NCBI RefSeq assembly: GCF_021245725.1
Contig: NZ_JAJGSX010000007.1
Coordinates: 62,001-126,000, forward strand
Length of the DNA: 64,000 nt
From: Pseudonocardia sp. TRM90224
GTDB taxonomy: Bacteria; Actinomycetota; Actinomycetes; Mycobacteriales; Pseudonocardiaceae
Direction of reading: 5' to 3'
Part shown: piece by piece, positions 43,594-55,440 of the stretch
Layout of the letters: the number at the start of each line of letters is the position of its first letter
Numbering within the stretch: position 1 is the stretch's first letter
Translations under genes and position numbers: made by a program
The notes under the pieces: generated by a model
What the model was told of the DNA's origin: nothing
Databases searched by the model: none
Seen by the model: the letters and a program-made list of their open reading frames with translations, nothing else

Positions 43594-45095
43594 GGTGCTT
43601 GCTCCAGGTTCTTCGCCATGTGCTCCGGCAGCGTGCCGACGTGGTGGCGGCCGCGGAACTGGTACCAGGCCAGCCCGCCGAGCGCGACGATGCCGATGAA
43701 GATGAACGCGATCCAGCTCAACCAGCCGGTGCCGTACACGGCCTCCCGCGGCCACGCGAGGTTGATCGCCATCGCCGCGCCCCAGACCACCGCAAGGATG
43801 TTCACCGGCAGCCCCCACCGGCCGAGCGTGAAGTAGCCGGTGCCCGCGCCCTCGTCCGGCCACTCCCCACGCAGCCGCTTGCGCAGCATGGGCACCGTGA
43901 CCAGCAGGTACGCGATGTAGATCATGATGATCGCGACGCTGGTGACCGCCGTGAACACCTCGGGGACGCCGGCGTTGGCGACCAGGATGATGATCGCGAG
44001 CACGCCGATGAGCACGGCCGGGATCACCGGCGTCTTGCGCACGGGGTCGATCTTCGCGAGCGTCGCGCCGGCCGGCAGCGCGTTGTCGCGGGCCATCGCG
44101 AACATCAGCCGGATCGCCGCGGTGTGCACGGCCAGCGCGCAGACGGTGATCGCGATGGTGATCGCGATCAGGAAGATCGTGCCGACCGGGCCGCCCAGCA
44201 CCTGCAGCAGGATCAGCTGGCCGCCGCCGTTCTTCTGCCCGAGCGCGGGGTCGGCGAGGTTCGGCGCGGCGAGGATGCAGAGCAGCAGGATGAGCCCGCC
44301 GATCACGAACGACGCGATGACGGCACGCAGGATCGCGGTCGGCGCGGTGCGGCGCGGGTCGACCGTCTCCTCGCCGAGCGAGCTGGCCGTGTCGAACCCG
44401 TACATGACGTACGCGGAGGCGAGCGCCGCGATGAGGAACGTGCCGAGGTAGCCGCCCGTCCCCTCGCCGAAGCCGGTGGTGTCGAAGAGCACCGACGGCG
44501 GGTTCACGATGTTGAACGCCAGCGCGATGATGATCGCGACGGCCGCGATGAGCTCGATGAACACCCCGGCGCTGTTGATCTGCGCCATCAGGCGGACGCC
44601 GACCGCGTTGATCACGGTGGTGAAGATGATCAAGATGGTCCCGAGGATCACCCCGTTGAGCGCGGCGTCGGTCGCCTCGGCGGCGCTGCCGACGAACTGG
44701 AAGCCCGACCAGATCTGGGGCAGCACCAGCTGGTAGGCCAGCACGACGGCGGAGATCGTCACGATCGACGCCGTGAGCATCATCCAGCCGGCCATCCAGC
44801 CGGTGGTGGTGCTGCCCAGGCGCTTGGCCCAGTTGTAGACCGAGCCCGCCACCGGGTAGCGCCCGGCGAGCTCCGCGAAGCTCAGCGCCACCATCAGCTG
44901 GCCGGCGAAGACCAGCGGCCACGACCACCAGTACGGCGCCCCACCCGTGCTGAACCCGAAGTAGAACAGCTGGAACGTTCCGGTGAGGATCGATATGTAG
45001 CTGATCCCCGCAGCGAAGCTGGCGAACTTCCCGATGCTGCGGTCGAGCGTTTGGCTGTACCCGAATTCAGCCAGGTCATCAGAGTCCTGCGTCAT
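43590..45095 (-). CDS. APC-superfamily amino acid/amine permease
   Basis: This 501-residue permease has about twelve membrane segments. VALSFAELAGRYPVAGSVYN is the APC consensus region, MYGFDTASSLGEETVDPRRT the conserved loop, and a cytoplasmic tail FRGRHHVGTLPEHMAKN ends the protein. It resembles the AAT/choline-type (BAT1-like) amino acid and amine transporters and is translationally coupled to the GMC oxidase, so uptake of choline or a related amine is the suggested role. Confidence 0.88.
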   Translation of the reverse strand: MTQDSDDLAEFGYSQTLDRSIGKFASFAAGISYISILTGTFQLFYFGFSTGGAPYWWSWPLVFAGQLMVALSFAELAGRYPVAGSVYNWAKRLGSTTTGWMAGWMMLTASIVTISAVVLAYQLVLPQIWSGFQFVGSAAEATDAALNGVILGTILIIFTTVINAVGVRLMAQINSAGVFIELIAAVAIIIALAFNIVNPPSVLFDTTGFGEGTGGYLGTFLIAALASAYVMYGFDTASSLGEETVDPRRTAPTAILRAVIASFVIGGLILLLCILAAPNLADPALGQKNGGGQLILLQVLGGPVGTIFLIAITIAITVCALAVHTAAIRLMFAMARDNALPAGATLAKIDPVRKTPVIPAVLIGVLAIIILVANAGVPEVFTAVTSVAIIMIYIAYLLVTVPMLRKRLRGEWPDEGAGTGYFTLGRWGLPVNILAVVWGAAMAINLAWPREAVYGTGWLSWIAFIFIGIVALGGLAWYQFRGRHHVGTLPEHMAKNLEQAP

Positions 45096-45142
45096 CGCAA
45101 CACCTCCGTGGGATCAGCCCCCGACGAATCAACACCGACGTA

Positions 45143-46609
45143 TCAACCCTTGAACCACCGCGCCGGCGCTGGTGCGGTGTTGTGCCACACGTGCTTGTGC
45201 TCCTGGTACTCGGCGAGCCCGGTCGGACCCAGCTCCCTGCCGTTGCCGGACCTCTTGAACCCGCCCCACTCCGCCCCCGGGACGTAGGGGTGGTAGTCGT
45301 TGATCCACACCGTGCCATGTCTGAGCGCGCCCGCAACTCGGTGCGCGCGGCCCATGTCGGCCGTCCACACCGCCCCGGCCAGCCCGTACTCGGTGTCGTT
45401 GCCCAGCTCGATCGCCTCGGCCTCGGTGCTGAACCGCTCGACGGTGAGGATCGGCCCGAACGTCTCCTCGCGGATCACGCGCATGTCGCGGCGCACGTCG
45501 GCGAAGACGGTCGGGCGGTAGAAGAAGCCCTGCTGCAGCTCCGGCTCGTCCGGCCGCTTGCCGCCGACGACGAGCCGCGCGCCCTCCGCCTGCGCCGACG
45601 CCACGAAGTCCTCGATCTTGGCGCGGTGCGCGGCGGAGACCAGCGGGCCCGACTCGCTCTTGTCGTCGAAGCCGTTGCCGAGCCGGATGCGCTCGGCCCG
45701 CCGGCCGATCTCGGCCACCAGGTCGTCGTGCAGGGCGTCCTCGACGATGAGCCGCGCGCCGGCCGAGCAGACCTGGCCGGCGTGCAGGAACACGGCCGTG
45801 AGCGCCCAGTCGGCGGCGAGGTCGAGGTCGGTGTCGGCGAAGACGATGTTGGGGTTCTTGCCGCCCAGCTCGACCGCGACCCGCTTCACGGTGGCCGCCG
45901 ACGCCCTGATGATCGCCTGCCCGGTGGCGAGCCCGCCGGTGAAGCTCACCATGTCGACGGCCGCGTGCTCGGTGAGCGGCGCGCCGACGCTGCGCCCGTC
46001 GCCGAGCACGATGTTGACCACGCCGCGCGGGACGCCCGCCTCCTCCAGGAGCTTCACCAGCAGGATGCTGGTGAGAGGCGTGACCTCGCTCGGCTTGATC
46101 ACGCAGGTGTTGCCGGCCGCGAGCGCCGGCGCGACCTTCCACGACAGCTGCAGCAGCGGGTAGTTCCACGGCGTGATCAGCACGCAGACGCCGACGGGCT
46201 CGTGCACCACCCGGGCGAGCACGTTCGACTGCCCGGTGTCGACGATCCGGCCGGCCTCCTTGTCGGCGAGGTCGGCGTAGTAGCGGAAGACCGCCGTGAC
46301 GTCGTCGACGTCGATGCGGCTCTCGACGAGGGTCTTGCCGGTGTCGAGCGTCTCGGTGCGGGCGATCTCCTCCTTGTCCCGCACGAGCAGCTCGGCGACC
46401 CGGCGCAGCAGCGCGCCGCGCTCAGGCGCCGACGTGGTGCGCCACGGCCCGGTGTCGAAGGCCGTCCGAGCAGCGATGACGGCGCGCTCGACGTCATCGG
46501 GGCCCGCCTGGTCGACCGTCTCGACGACGCTCGCGTCGAACGGGTTGATGACCTCGGCGCTGCCGCCTGATCCCGCGGTCCATGATCCGTCGATGTAGAG
46601 GCTGGGCAC
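45143..46609 (-). CDS. Aldehyde dehydrogenase (betaine-aldehyde-type)
   Basis: This 488-residue NAD(P)-dependent aldehyde dehydrogenase has ITPWNYPLLQLSWKVAPALA at the cofactor site, VELGGKNPNI with the general-base Glu (about residue 245), and HAGQVCSAGAR with the catalytic Cys (about 281). Overall it looks like BetB/GbsA-type enzymes that turn betaine aldehyde into glycine betaine. It is upstream of the permease/GMC pair on the same strand (47-bp gap) and divergent from an IclR regulator. Confidence 0.88.
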   Translation of the reverse strand: MPSLYIDGSWTAGSGGSAEVINPFDASVVETVDQAGPDDVERAVIAARTAFDTGPWRTTSAPERGALLRRVAELLVRDKEEIARTETLDTGKTLVESRIDVDDVTAVFRYYADLADKEAGRIVDTGQSNVLARVVHEPVGVCVLITPWNYPLLQLSWKVAPALAAGNTCVIKPSEVTPLTSILLVKLLEEAGVPRGVVNIVLGDGRSVGAPLTEHAAVDMVSFTGGLATGQAIIRASAATVKRVAVELGGKNPNIVFADTDLDLAADWALTAVFLHAGQVCSAGARLIVEDALHDDLVAEIGRRAERIRLGNGFDDKSESGPLVSAAHRAKIEDFVASAQAEGARLVVGGKRPDEPELQQGFFYRPTVFADVRRDMRVIREETFGPILTVERFSTEAEAIELGNDTEYGLAGAVWTADMGRAHRVAGALRHGTVWINDYHPYVPGAEWGGFKRSGNGRELGPTGLAEYQEHKHVWHNTAPAPARWFKG

Positions 46610-46677
46610 GCGCTGATCGTCCTCTCAACCGTCGTCACGTCAAGCACTGCGTTCGATTTGGTGCTAATAGTTTCGTC

Positions 46678-47451
46678 ATGAGCAACACCGCTGGTCGTGA
46701 TGGTGGCGTGCAATCCGTCGATCGGGCCATCAGCGTGCTCGAGATTCTCGCCAGACGTGGTGAGGCCGGCGTCAGCGAGGTCGCCGCCGAGATCGACGTG
46801 CACAAGTCGACGGCCTTCCGCCTCCTCGGCGCGCTGGAGGGCCGGGGGCTCGTCGAGCAGGCGGAGGACCGCGGCAAGTACCGGCTCGGGTTCGGGCTGA
46901 TCCCGCTGGCGGGGGCCGTTTCAGACCGGCTGGACGTCACCCGGCAGGGCCGCGAGGTGTGCAAGCAGATGGCCGTCGCGATGGGCGAGACGATCAACGT
47001 CGCGGTGCTGCAGAAGCAGTGGGCCGTCAACGTCGACCAGGCCCGCGGGCCCTCCACCGTCGCCACGCACAACTGGATCGGTCGCCTCACCCCGCTGCAC
47101 AGCACGTCGAGCGGGAAGGTGCTGCTCGCCCACCTCGACGAGAAGCGCCGCGCGGCACTTCTCGCCGGCGGCATGGAGCGGTTCACCGCCCACACCGTCC
47201 GGACGGTCGCCGCGCTGGAGAAGGAGCTCGCGCAGGTGCGGGCCGACGGGTACGCCGTCGCCGTCGAGGAGTACGAGGTCGGTCTCAACGCGATCGCCGC
47301 GCCGGTGCACGACCAGTCGGGCGACGTCGTCGCGGCCGTCAGCGTCAGCGGGCCCAGCTACCGGCTCGACGAGCCGCGCCTCGCCGAGCTGGTCGTGCCG
47401 TTGAAGGCCGGGACCGCCGAGATCAGCCGTCGGATGGGCTGGCTGGGCTGA
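46678..47451 (+). CDS. IclR-family regulator of the choline/betaine-like cluster
   Basis: This 257-residue IclR regulator has winged helix GVSEVAAEIDVHKSTAFRLL and effector domain (GETINVAVLQKQWAVNVDQA; STSSGKVLLAHLDE; EYEVGLNAIAAPVHDQSGDV). It is divergent from the aldehyde dehydrogenase operon (about 70 bp between starts) and faces the Rieske oxygenase gene, so it sits between the two halves of the pathway and is the obvious local regulator. Confidence 0.87.
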   Translation: MSNTAGRDGGVQSVDRAISVLEILARRGEAGVSEVAAEIDVHKSTAFRLLGALEGRGLVEQAEDRGKYRLGFGLIPLAGAVSDRLDVTRQGREVCKQMAVAMGETINVAVLQKQWAVNVDQARGPSTVATHNWIGRLTPLHSTSSGKVLLAHLDEKRRAALLAGGMERFTAHTVRTVAALEKELAQVRADGYAVAVEEYEVGLNAIAAPVHDQSGDVVAAVSVSGPSYRLDEPRLAELVVPLKAGTAEISRRMGWLG

Positions 47452-47462
47452 GCTGAACCCCG

Positions 47463-47527
47463 AACTTCCCCACCGTTTTGTGCACTTGCGCGCCCGCAGG
47501 GCGCGCATCCACCCAAAACGGTGGGGA
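47463..47527. repeat. Family 1 palindromic element, copy D (hybrid arms, reversed)
   Basis: Left inner arm TGCACTTGCGCGCC and right inner arm GGCGCGCATCCACCC lie between paired outer arms CCCCACCGTTTTG. Read on the opposite strand this is almost identical to copy B at 12677, so the two are the same element type in opposite orientations. Confidence 0.9.
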
Positions 47528-47553
47528 GATCGGGGGTCCGGCGCCGCAAGGTC

Positions 47554-47611
47554 CCCACCGTTTTGCCAACCTGCAGACCTGCAAGGCCGTGCAGGTTGGC
47601 AAAACGGTGGG
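47554..47611. repeat. Family 1 palindromic element, copy E
   Basis: 22-nt perfect arms (47554-47575 and 47590-47611): outer CCCACCGTTTTG, inner CCAACCTGCA, the same inner-arm type as copy A. It follows copy D after 26 bp, so this convergent gap (IclR versus Rieske oxygenase) holds a tandem pair of two subtypes. Confidence 0.9.
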
Positions 47612-47621
47612 CGGCTTCGGG

Positions 47622-48761
47622 TCAGGCGAGGCGCTCCTGCAGCCAGCTGTGGAACTCGCCGATGTGGTGCTCGCTCGGCACGAGCACGCCGCCGTCGCGG
47701 TAAGCGCGGCTGGCCATTCCGGGCTGGGTGCGCTCGCAGGCGTCGAAGTCCTGCTGGTTCACCCGGTGGAACAGTTCCACGGAGACGTCGAGGTCACGGC
47801 CGCTCGCGACGACGTCCGGCGCGAAGAGCCAGTCGCACTCCACGATCGTGCGGTCCGCGGCGAGCGGTGTCATCCGGTGCACGATCACGTGGTCGGGCAC
47901 GAGGTTGACGAACACCTGCGGCTTGATCGTGATCGCGTAGTAGCGCCGGTCCTGGTCGTCGCTGACGCCGGGGAGCTTGTCGGCGCCCGCGCTGCCGTCC
48001 ACCGTGAACCCGTCGATGTCGCCGCCGAACGCCGCACCGTGCCCCACGAAGAACTGCGCCGCGTACCCCTCCGCGAACTCCGGAAGCACCTCGGTGAGCT
48101 CCGGGTGGATCGTCGCGCAGTGGTAGCACTCCATGAAGTTCTCGATGATCAGCTTCCAGTTGGCGGCCACGTCGTAGCGGATCCGCCGGCCCAACGCGAG
48201 GTCCTCGACGCCGTAGCGCTCGATCGACCCGACGTCACCGAGCCGGGTGACGACCTCGCCGATGACGTCCTCCTCGAACGAGGGCGGGTCGTCGCCGAGG
48301 CAGATCCACACGTACCCGAGCCATTCCCGGATGTGCACGGGCAGCAGGCCGTAGCGGTCGCGGTCGACGTCGGGCATCGACGTGAGGTTGGGCGCCGCGA
48401 CCAGCTTGCCGCTCAGGTCGTACGTCCACGCGTGGTACGGGCACTGCAGGTTGCGCCGCAGCTGACCGGTCTCCTCGGTGCACAGCTGCGCGCCGCGGTG
48501 GCGGCAGACGTTGAGGAACGCACGCAGCGCCCCGTCGCGCCCGCGGACGAGCACGACGCTCTCCCGCCCGGCCTGCACCTTCTGGAACGCCCCGGTCGCC
48601 GCGAGGTCCGCGACGAGGGCGACGCACGTCCAGGAGCGCTCGAAGATCTGCTCCTGCTCGCGCGCGAAGATCGCCGGGTCGGTGTAGTAGCTGCCGGCCA
48701 GCGTGCTGATCAGACTCGTGCTGATCGGACTCGGCGTCACACCCGGAGTGGCGGCGGTCAC
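47622..48761 (-). CDS. Rieske non-haem iron oxygenase, glycine-betaine-demethylase-like
   Basis: This 379-residue alpha subunit has a Rieske centre (CRHRGAQLC and CPYHAWTYD) and a mononuclear iron site in ENFMECYHCATIHPELTEV with Asp later in the domain. The ECYHC signature and neighbouring dimethylglycine-dehydrogenase-like gene resemble GbcA-type enzymes that N-demethylate glycine betaine; stachydrine or other quaternary amines are alternatives. GTG start with AGGAG upstream. Electrons probably come from the Rieske ferredoxin encoded at 51168. Confidence 0.87.
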   Translation of the reverse strand: MTAATPGVTPSPISTSLISTLAGSYYTDPAIFAREQEQIFERSWTCVALVADLAATGAFQKVQAGRESVVLVRGRDGALRAFLNVCRHRGAQLCTEETGQLRRNLQCPYHAWTYDLSGKLVAAPNLTSMPDVDRDRYGLLPVHIREWLGYVWICLGDDPPSFEEDVIGEVVTRLGDVGSIERYGVEDLALGRRIRYDVAANWKLIIENFMECYHCATIHPELTEVLPEFAEGYAAQFFVGHGAAFGGDIDGFTVDGSAGADKLPGVSDDQDRRYYAITIKPQVFVNLVPDHVIVHRMTPLAADRTIVECDWLFAPDVVASGRDLDVSVELFHRVNQQDFDACERTQPGMASRAYRDGGVLVPSEHHIGEFHSWLQERLA

Positions 48762-48771
48762 ACGATCTCCT

Positions 48772-51521
<2,750 letters not shown>

Positions 51522-51649
51522 GTGGGTTCTCCGGAGCGCAGTGCGGAACGGTGTGCACGACACGCAACAGAGTTCGTGGTCGAAGGGCCGCTGTCAAGCG
51601 GCCGGCGGGCCCGAAACCTGCCGGTAACCTGGCAATTCTCGCGAAAGCA

Positions 51650-52834
51650 TCAACCCGCGGTGCGCTCGCGGCTCGCGCCGGCAGCGAGCAGGCCGAGCAC
51701 CAGCGCGCCCAGCACGACGAGCAACCCGCTCAGGATCCCGTTGTGGTCGGAGATCAGGCCGATCAGCGGGGGCCCCGCGAGGAACGCCGTGTACCCGATG
51801 GAGCTGACCACCGAGACCCGCGCGGCGGCCCGCACCGGGTCGTCCGCCGCGGCGCTCATGCCGACCGGGAACCCGAGCGAGGCGCCGATCCCCCAGAGCA
51901 GCGCGCCGGCGAGCGCGACCGGGGTCGAACCGCCGAACAGCACCAACGCCAACCCGGCTACGGCGATCACCGCGGTCGCGCGCAGCACGGGAACCCGGCC
52001 GAAGCGCTCCAGCGCCGAGCCGCCGAACAAGCGGCCGATCGTCATGGCCGTGACGAAGAGCCCGAAGGCGATCGCGCCGACCGTCTCCGACGCACCGTGG
52101 CCGTCGACGAGCGCCAGCGCGATCCAGTCGTTGGCGGAGCCCTCGGTGAACGCGAACCCGAGCACCATCAGCCCGACGACGAGCGTGCGCGGCTCGCGCC
52201 ACGCGCCGAGCACCCCGGATCCGGCCCCCTTCTCGTCGGCGCCCACCTCGACGACCGGCAGGAACCTTCGGGTGACGACGAACGCGACCACCGGCCCGAC
52301 CACCGCGATGACCGCCACCTGGACCCCGACCGCAACCCCGAGCGCCGCCGACGCGGCGCCCAGCGCGGCACCGGCAACCGTGCCGAGGCTGAAGGCCGCG
52401 TGCAGGCGCGGCATGAGCGAGCGGCCGAGCCTGCGCTCGACGTCGGCGCCCTCGACGTTCATCGCGACGTCCCAGACGCCACTGCCCAGGCCGGCGAAGG
52501 CCAGCCCGATCCCGGCGGGGAGGACGGTGGCCGTGAACAGGCCCGTGGCCAGCAGCGCGAGACCCAGCCCGACCGACAGCGCACCCAGCAGCACACCCTT
52601 GCCCGCGCCGAGCCGGTGCACGATCGGCCCGGACAGCGGCAGTCCGGCCACCGCGCCCACGGAGAGGCAGAGCAGGAGCAGCCCCATTTGGGCGATGGAG
52701 AGGCCGAGCGTGTCGCGGATCGCGGGGGTGCGCGAGATGAAGGACGCGAACGACAGCCCGTTCGCGCCGAACGCGATGACAACAGCCGTTCGTGCGCGGA
52801 GGAGCTCGGCGGGCGGCGCGCTCGTCGTGGTCAC
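51650..52834 (-). CDS. MFS transporter
   Basis: This 394-residue, roughly 12-segment major facilitator has LPLSGPIVHRLGAGKGVLLG as the loop 2-3 motif, and the centre lacks a large insert. It resembles the FucP/YbjJ-like sugar or drug exporter group. GTG start with AAGGAG 6 bases upstream. Divergent from a LacI regulator with a perfect palindrome between them, so LacI control is likely. Substrate unknown. Confidence 0.85.
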   Translation of the reverse strand: MTTTSAPPAELLRARTAVVIAFGANGLSFASFISRTPAIRDTLGLSIAQMGLLLLCLSVGAVAGLPLSGPIVHRLGAGKGVLLGALSVGLGLALLATGLFTATVLPAGIGLAFAGLGSGVWDVAMNVEGADVERRLGRSLMPRLHAAFSLGTVAGAALGAASAALGVAVGVQVAVIAVVGPVVAFVVTRRFLPVVEVGADEKGAGSGVLGAWREPRTLVVGLMVLGFAFTEGSANDWIALALVDGHGASETVGAIAFGLFVTAMTIGRLFGGSALERFGRVPVLRATAVIAVAGLALVLFGGSTPVALAGALLWGIGASLGFPVGMSAAADDPVRAAARVSVVSSIGYTAFLAGPPLIGLISDHNGILSGLLVVLGALVLGLLAAGASRERTAG

Positions 52835-52846
52835 CAGTTCTCCTTG

Positions 52847-52860
52847 TCGAATCGATTCGA
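52847..52860. promoter_or_regulatory. Candidate LacI operator between MFS and LacI genes
   Basis: TCGAATCGATTCGA is a perfect 14-bp palindrome just upstream of the MFS ribosome-binding site, in the 99-bp divergent promoter shared with the LacI gene. It would block MFS transcription when bound. Confidence 0.65.
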
Positions 52861-52933
52861 TCGAAGGAAACCGTACGTCACGCCCCTGCCGGTCGGCAAT
52901 CGCTTTGGGCCGGTTGCGACTACCGTCTCGTTC

Positions 52934-53992
52934 GTGACCACCCGCCCGACGCTGGCCAGGGTCGCTGCGCACGCCGGCGTCTCCCCGTCGACGGCGTCGC
53001 TGGCGTTCTCGGGAAGCCCTCGCGTGACCCCGGCGACACGCGACCGCGTGCTCGCCTCCGCCGCCGCGCTCGGCTACGCCGGGCCGGACCCGCTGGCGGC
53101 GTCGTTGCGCCGCGGCCGGGTAGGCGTCATCGGCACGTTCGTCGGCGAGCGGCTGCTCTACGCGTTCCGCGACCCGGTGGCCGTCCAGCTGCTCGACGGC
53201 ATGGCCGGGGTGCTCGGTACGCACGGCGTCGGCCTGCTCCTGCTGGCGGGCGACTACGGCCGGCCCACATCCGAGCAGATCGCCCGCATCCCGCTCGACG
53301 CCGCCATCTTCGCCACCTGCGGGCTGGAGGACGACCCGGCGCTGCACCAGCTGCGCGCCCGCGGCGTGCCGATCGTCGGGCTGGAAGGTCCCGACCTCGA
53401 CGACGTCGTGCTGATCGACATCGACGACCGCGGCGGCACCCGCATCCTCGCCCAGCACCTGCACGACCTCGGGCACCGGCGGGTCGAGGTGGTGGCGATG
53501 CCGCTGCGCCTCGACGCCTCCCGCGGCCCGGTCAACGCAGCGCGGCGCGCGCGGGCGCACTACCGCGACGTGCGCCACCGCCTCGAAGGCGTGGAGGACG
53601 TGTTCGGCCCGGTCCCCGCGTTCGAGACCCCCAGCAACGCCGTCGAGGAGGGGGTGGTCGCCGGCCGCGCGATCCTCGACGTGCCGGCGCACCGCCGCCC
53701 CACCGCCGTGATCGCGCAGAGCGACGTGCTCGCCGCCGGAGTGCTGAAGGCCGCCGAGGAGCTCGGGCTGCGCGTGCCGGAGGACGTCTCGGTGGCCGGG
53801 TTCGACGGCGCCGACCTGCACTGGCTGGGCGAGACGCGCCTCACGACCGTCGTCCAGCCGACCGAGGAGAAGGGCCGGCTCGCCGCGGAGGCCGCGATGC
53901 AGCTCGTCGAGGGCATCACCCCACCGGACGTGATGCTGCCGGTCAGCCTGCGCATCGGGACGACGAGCGGCGCCCCACCCGCCGACCGGTGA
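52934..53992 (+). CDS. LacI-family regulator
   Basis: This 352-residue regulator has N-terminal HTH LARVAAHAGVSPSTASLAFS, hinge ATRDRVLASAAALGYAG, and effector domain (RRGRVGVIGTFVGERLLYAF through DVSVAGFDGADLHWLGETRL). GTG start at 52934. Expected to regulate the divergent MFS gene. The TetR gene begins 13 bp after its stop, so a regulator-rich operon is possible. Confidence 0.87.
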   Translation: MTTRPTLARVAAHAGVSPSTASLAFSGSPRVTPATRDRVLASAAALGYAGPDPLAASLRRGRVGVIGTFVGERLLYAFRDPVAVQLLDGMAGVLGTHGVGLLLLAGDYGRPTSEQIARIPLDAAIFATCGLEDDPALHQLRARGVPIVGLEGPDLDDVVLIDIDDRGGTRILAQHLHDLGHRRVEVVAMPLRLDASRGPVNAARRARAHYRDVRHRLEGVEDVFGPVPAFETPSNAVEEGVVAGRAILDVPAHRRPTAVIAQSDVLAAGVLKAAEELGLRVPEDVSVAGFDGADLHWLGETRLTTVVQPTEEKGRLAAEAAMQLVEGITPPDVMLPVSLRIGTTSGAPPADR

Positions 53993-54005
53993 CTACGCTG
54001 GCCCG

Positions 54006-54638
54006 GTGAGCACGCCAGCGAGCCGGCCCGTCGGCCGTCGCGAGGAGCGCACGGCGACCAGCCGGGCGCGGATCCTCGACGCCGCGGTGTCGTGCCTCGT
54101 CGAGTCCGGGTACGCGGGCGCGACGACGCTGCGGATCCAGGCCAGGGCCGGAGTCTCGCGCGGCCGCCTGCTGCACCACTTCCCCTCGCGCGACCAGCTG
54201 CTCGTGGCGGCCTCCCGGCATCTCGCGATCACGCGGATGGACCGCAGCTTCGACCGCAGCGCCGAGTTCGCCGGCCTCTCGGTCGCCGAGCGGCTCGACC
54301 GGGTGATCGACCTGATGTGGACGACGTTCTCCGAGCCGTACTTCTGGGCCGCGATCGAGCTGTGGACGGCCGCGCGCACGAACCCCGAGCTGCGCACGGC
54401 GCTGCTGCCGGAGGAACGTGAGGTCGGGGTGGCGATCCGGGCCGGGATGGACCGCTACTACGGCCCGGAGATCCGGGCGCTGCCCCGATACGCGCACGTG
54501 CGCGACCTGATCTTCACGAGCATGCGGGGGGTGGGGCTCAGCTACGCGCTGGAGCACCGCGACCCGCGCACCGACCCGCACATCCCCATGTGGAAGTCCG
54601 TCGCACGGACGCTGCTTGCAGAAGGAGACCGCACATGA
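54006..54638 (+). CDS. TetR-family regulator
   Basis: This 210-residue TetR protein has N-terminal DNA-binding domain (RILDAAVSCLVESGYAGATT; ARAGVSRGRLLHHFPSRDQL) and an all-helical ligand domain. Its stop overlaps the ATG of a UBP zinc-finger gene (ATGA at 54635-54638), linking the two in translation. Targets and ligand unknown. Confidence 0.86.
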   Translation: MSTPASRPVGRREERTATSRARILDAAVSCLVESGYAGATTLRIQARAGVSRGRLLHHFPSRDQLLVAASRHLAITRMDRSFDRSAEFAGLSVAERLDRVIDLMWTTFSEPYFWAAIELWTAARTNPELRTALLPEEREVGVAIRAGMDRYYGPEIRALPRYAHVRDLIFTSMRGVGLSYALEHRDPRTDPHIPMWKSVARTLLAEGDRT

Positions 54639-54979
54639 CATCGGCAGGCATCAACCCCGGCGCCGCCCCGAGCGGACCGGGCTGCGCCGACTGCGACCAG
54701 GTCGGCGGCTGGTGGGTGCACCTGCGCCGCTGCGCGGAGTGCGGGCACGTCGGGTGCTGCGACTCCTCGCCGGCCCAGCACGCCACCGCGCACTTCCGCG
54801 CGAGCGGGCACCCCGTCGTGCAGAGCTTCGAACCGGGCGAGGACTGGTTCTGGAACTACACCACCGGCGAGGGCCTCGACGGGCCGCCGCTCGCCGCACC
54901 CACGCACCACCCCGTCGACCAGCCGGCGCCCGGCCCGGCCGGCCGGGTGCCCGCCGACTGGCGGAGCAAGGTCCATTGA
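54635..54979 (+). CDS. UBP-type zinc finger protein
   Basis: This 114-residue protein is built on a ZnF-UBP fold: CADCDQVGGWWVHLRRCAEC, GHVGCCDSSPAQHATAHF, SGHPVVQSFEPGEDWFWNY. The Cys/His ligands are complete. The fold is best known from eukaryotic ubiquitin binding, but small bacterial versions of unknown role are widespread in actinobacteria, often beside TetR genes or thioredoxin-like genes. GGAG precedes the ATG. Confidence 0.88.
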   Translation: MTSAGINPGAAPSGPGCADCDQVGGWWVHLRRCAECGHVGCCDSSPAQHATAHFRASGHPVVQSFEPGEDWFWNYTTGEGLDGPPLAAPTHHPVDQPAPGPAGRVPADWRSKVH

Positions 54980-55086
54980 GGACCCGACGGCGGGTCGGCA
55001 GCATTTCGGCGCGGTGCCCGCGCCGATCGGCGACGGGTTCCACGCAACTGGTCCACAGTGGTGCGTCGCTGGTTAGCCTCCGCTGC

Positions 55087-55407
55087 ATGCAACCAGCCGT
55101 TGAGGACAGCACGCCCAGATTAGGTCAGCTCCAGAACGACCTCGTCGGCGCATACGAGTCGATCGCCTCCACCGACAAGCGGGTCAAGAAGATCGACAAG
55201 CAGGTGGCGTCGATCGACACCCGCGTTGCGTCGATCGACGAACGCGTCACCTCGCTCGACACCCGCGTCACATCGCTCGACGAACGCGTCACCGTGATCG
55301 AAAGGCAGCTCGCCGAGCACACCCTGATCCTCGACAAGCACACCGAGATCCTCGACGAGCACGGCTCCAAGCTCGACCTGATCATCGAGCTGCTCCAGGG
55401 GCATTAG
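55087..55407 (+). CDS. Small coiled-coil protein with heptad repeats
   Basis: This 106-residue protein is dominated by near-identical seven-residue repeats between about residues 29 and 75 (for example VASIDTR VASIDER VTSLDTR VTSLDER), which predict a continuous coiled coil. The DNA repeats are correspondingly similar, pointing to expansion by internal duplication. No ribosome-binding site is evident. Function unknown; such proteins often act as oligomerisation or membrane-associated scaffolds. Confidence 0.65.
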   Translation: MQPAVEDSTPRLGQLQNDLVGAYESIASTDKRVKKIDKQVASIDTRVASIDERVTSLDTRVTSLDERVTVIERQLAEHTLILDKHTEILDEHGSKLDLIIELLQGH

Positions 55408-55440
55408 GCCCCAGCGGGATGCGTGCGTGCGTTCCGCACG

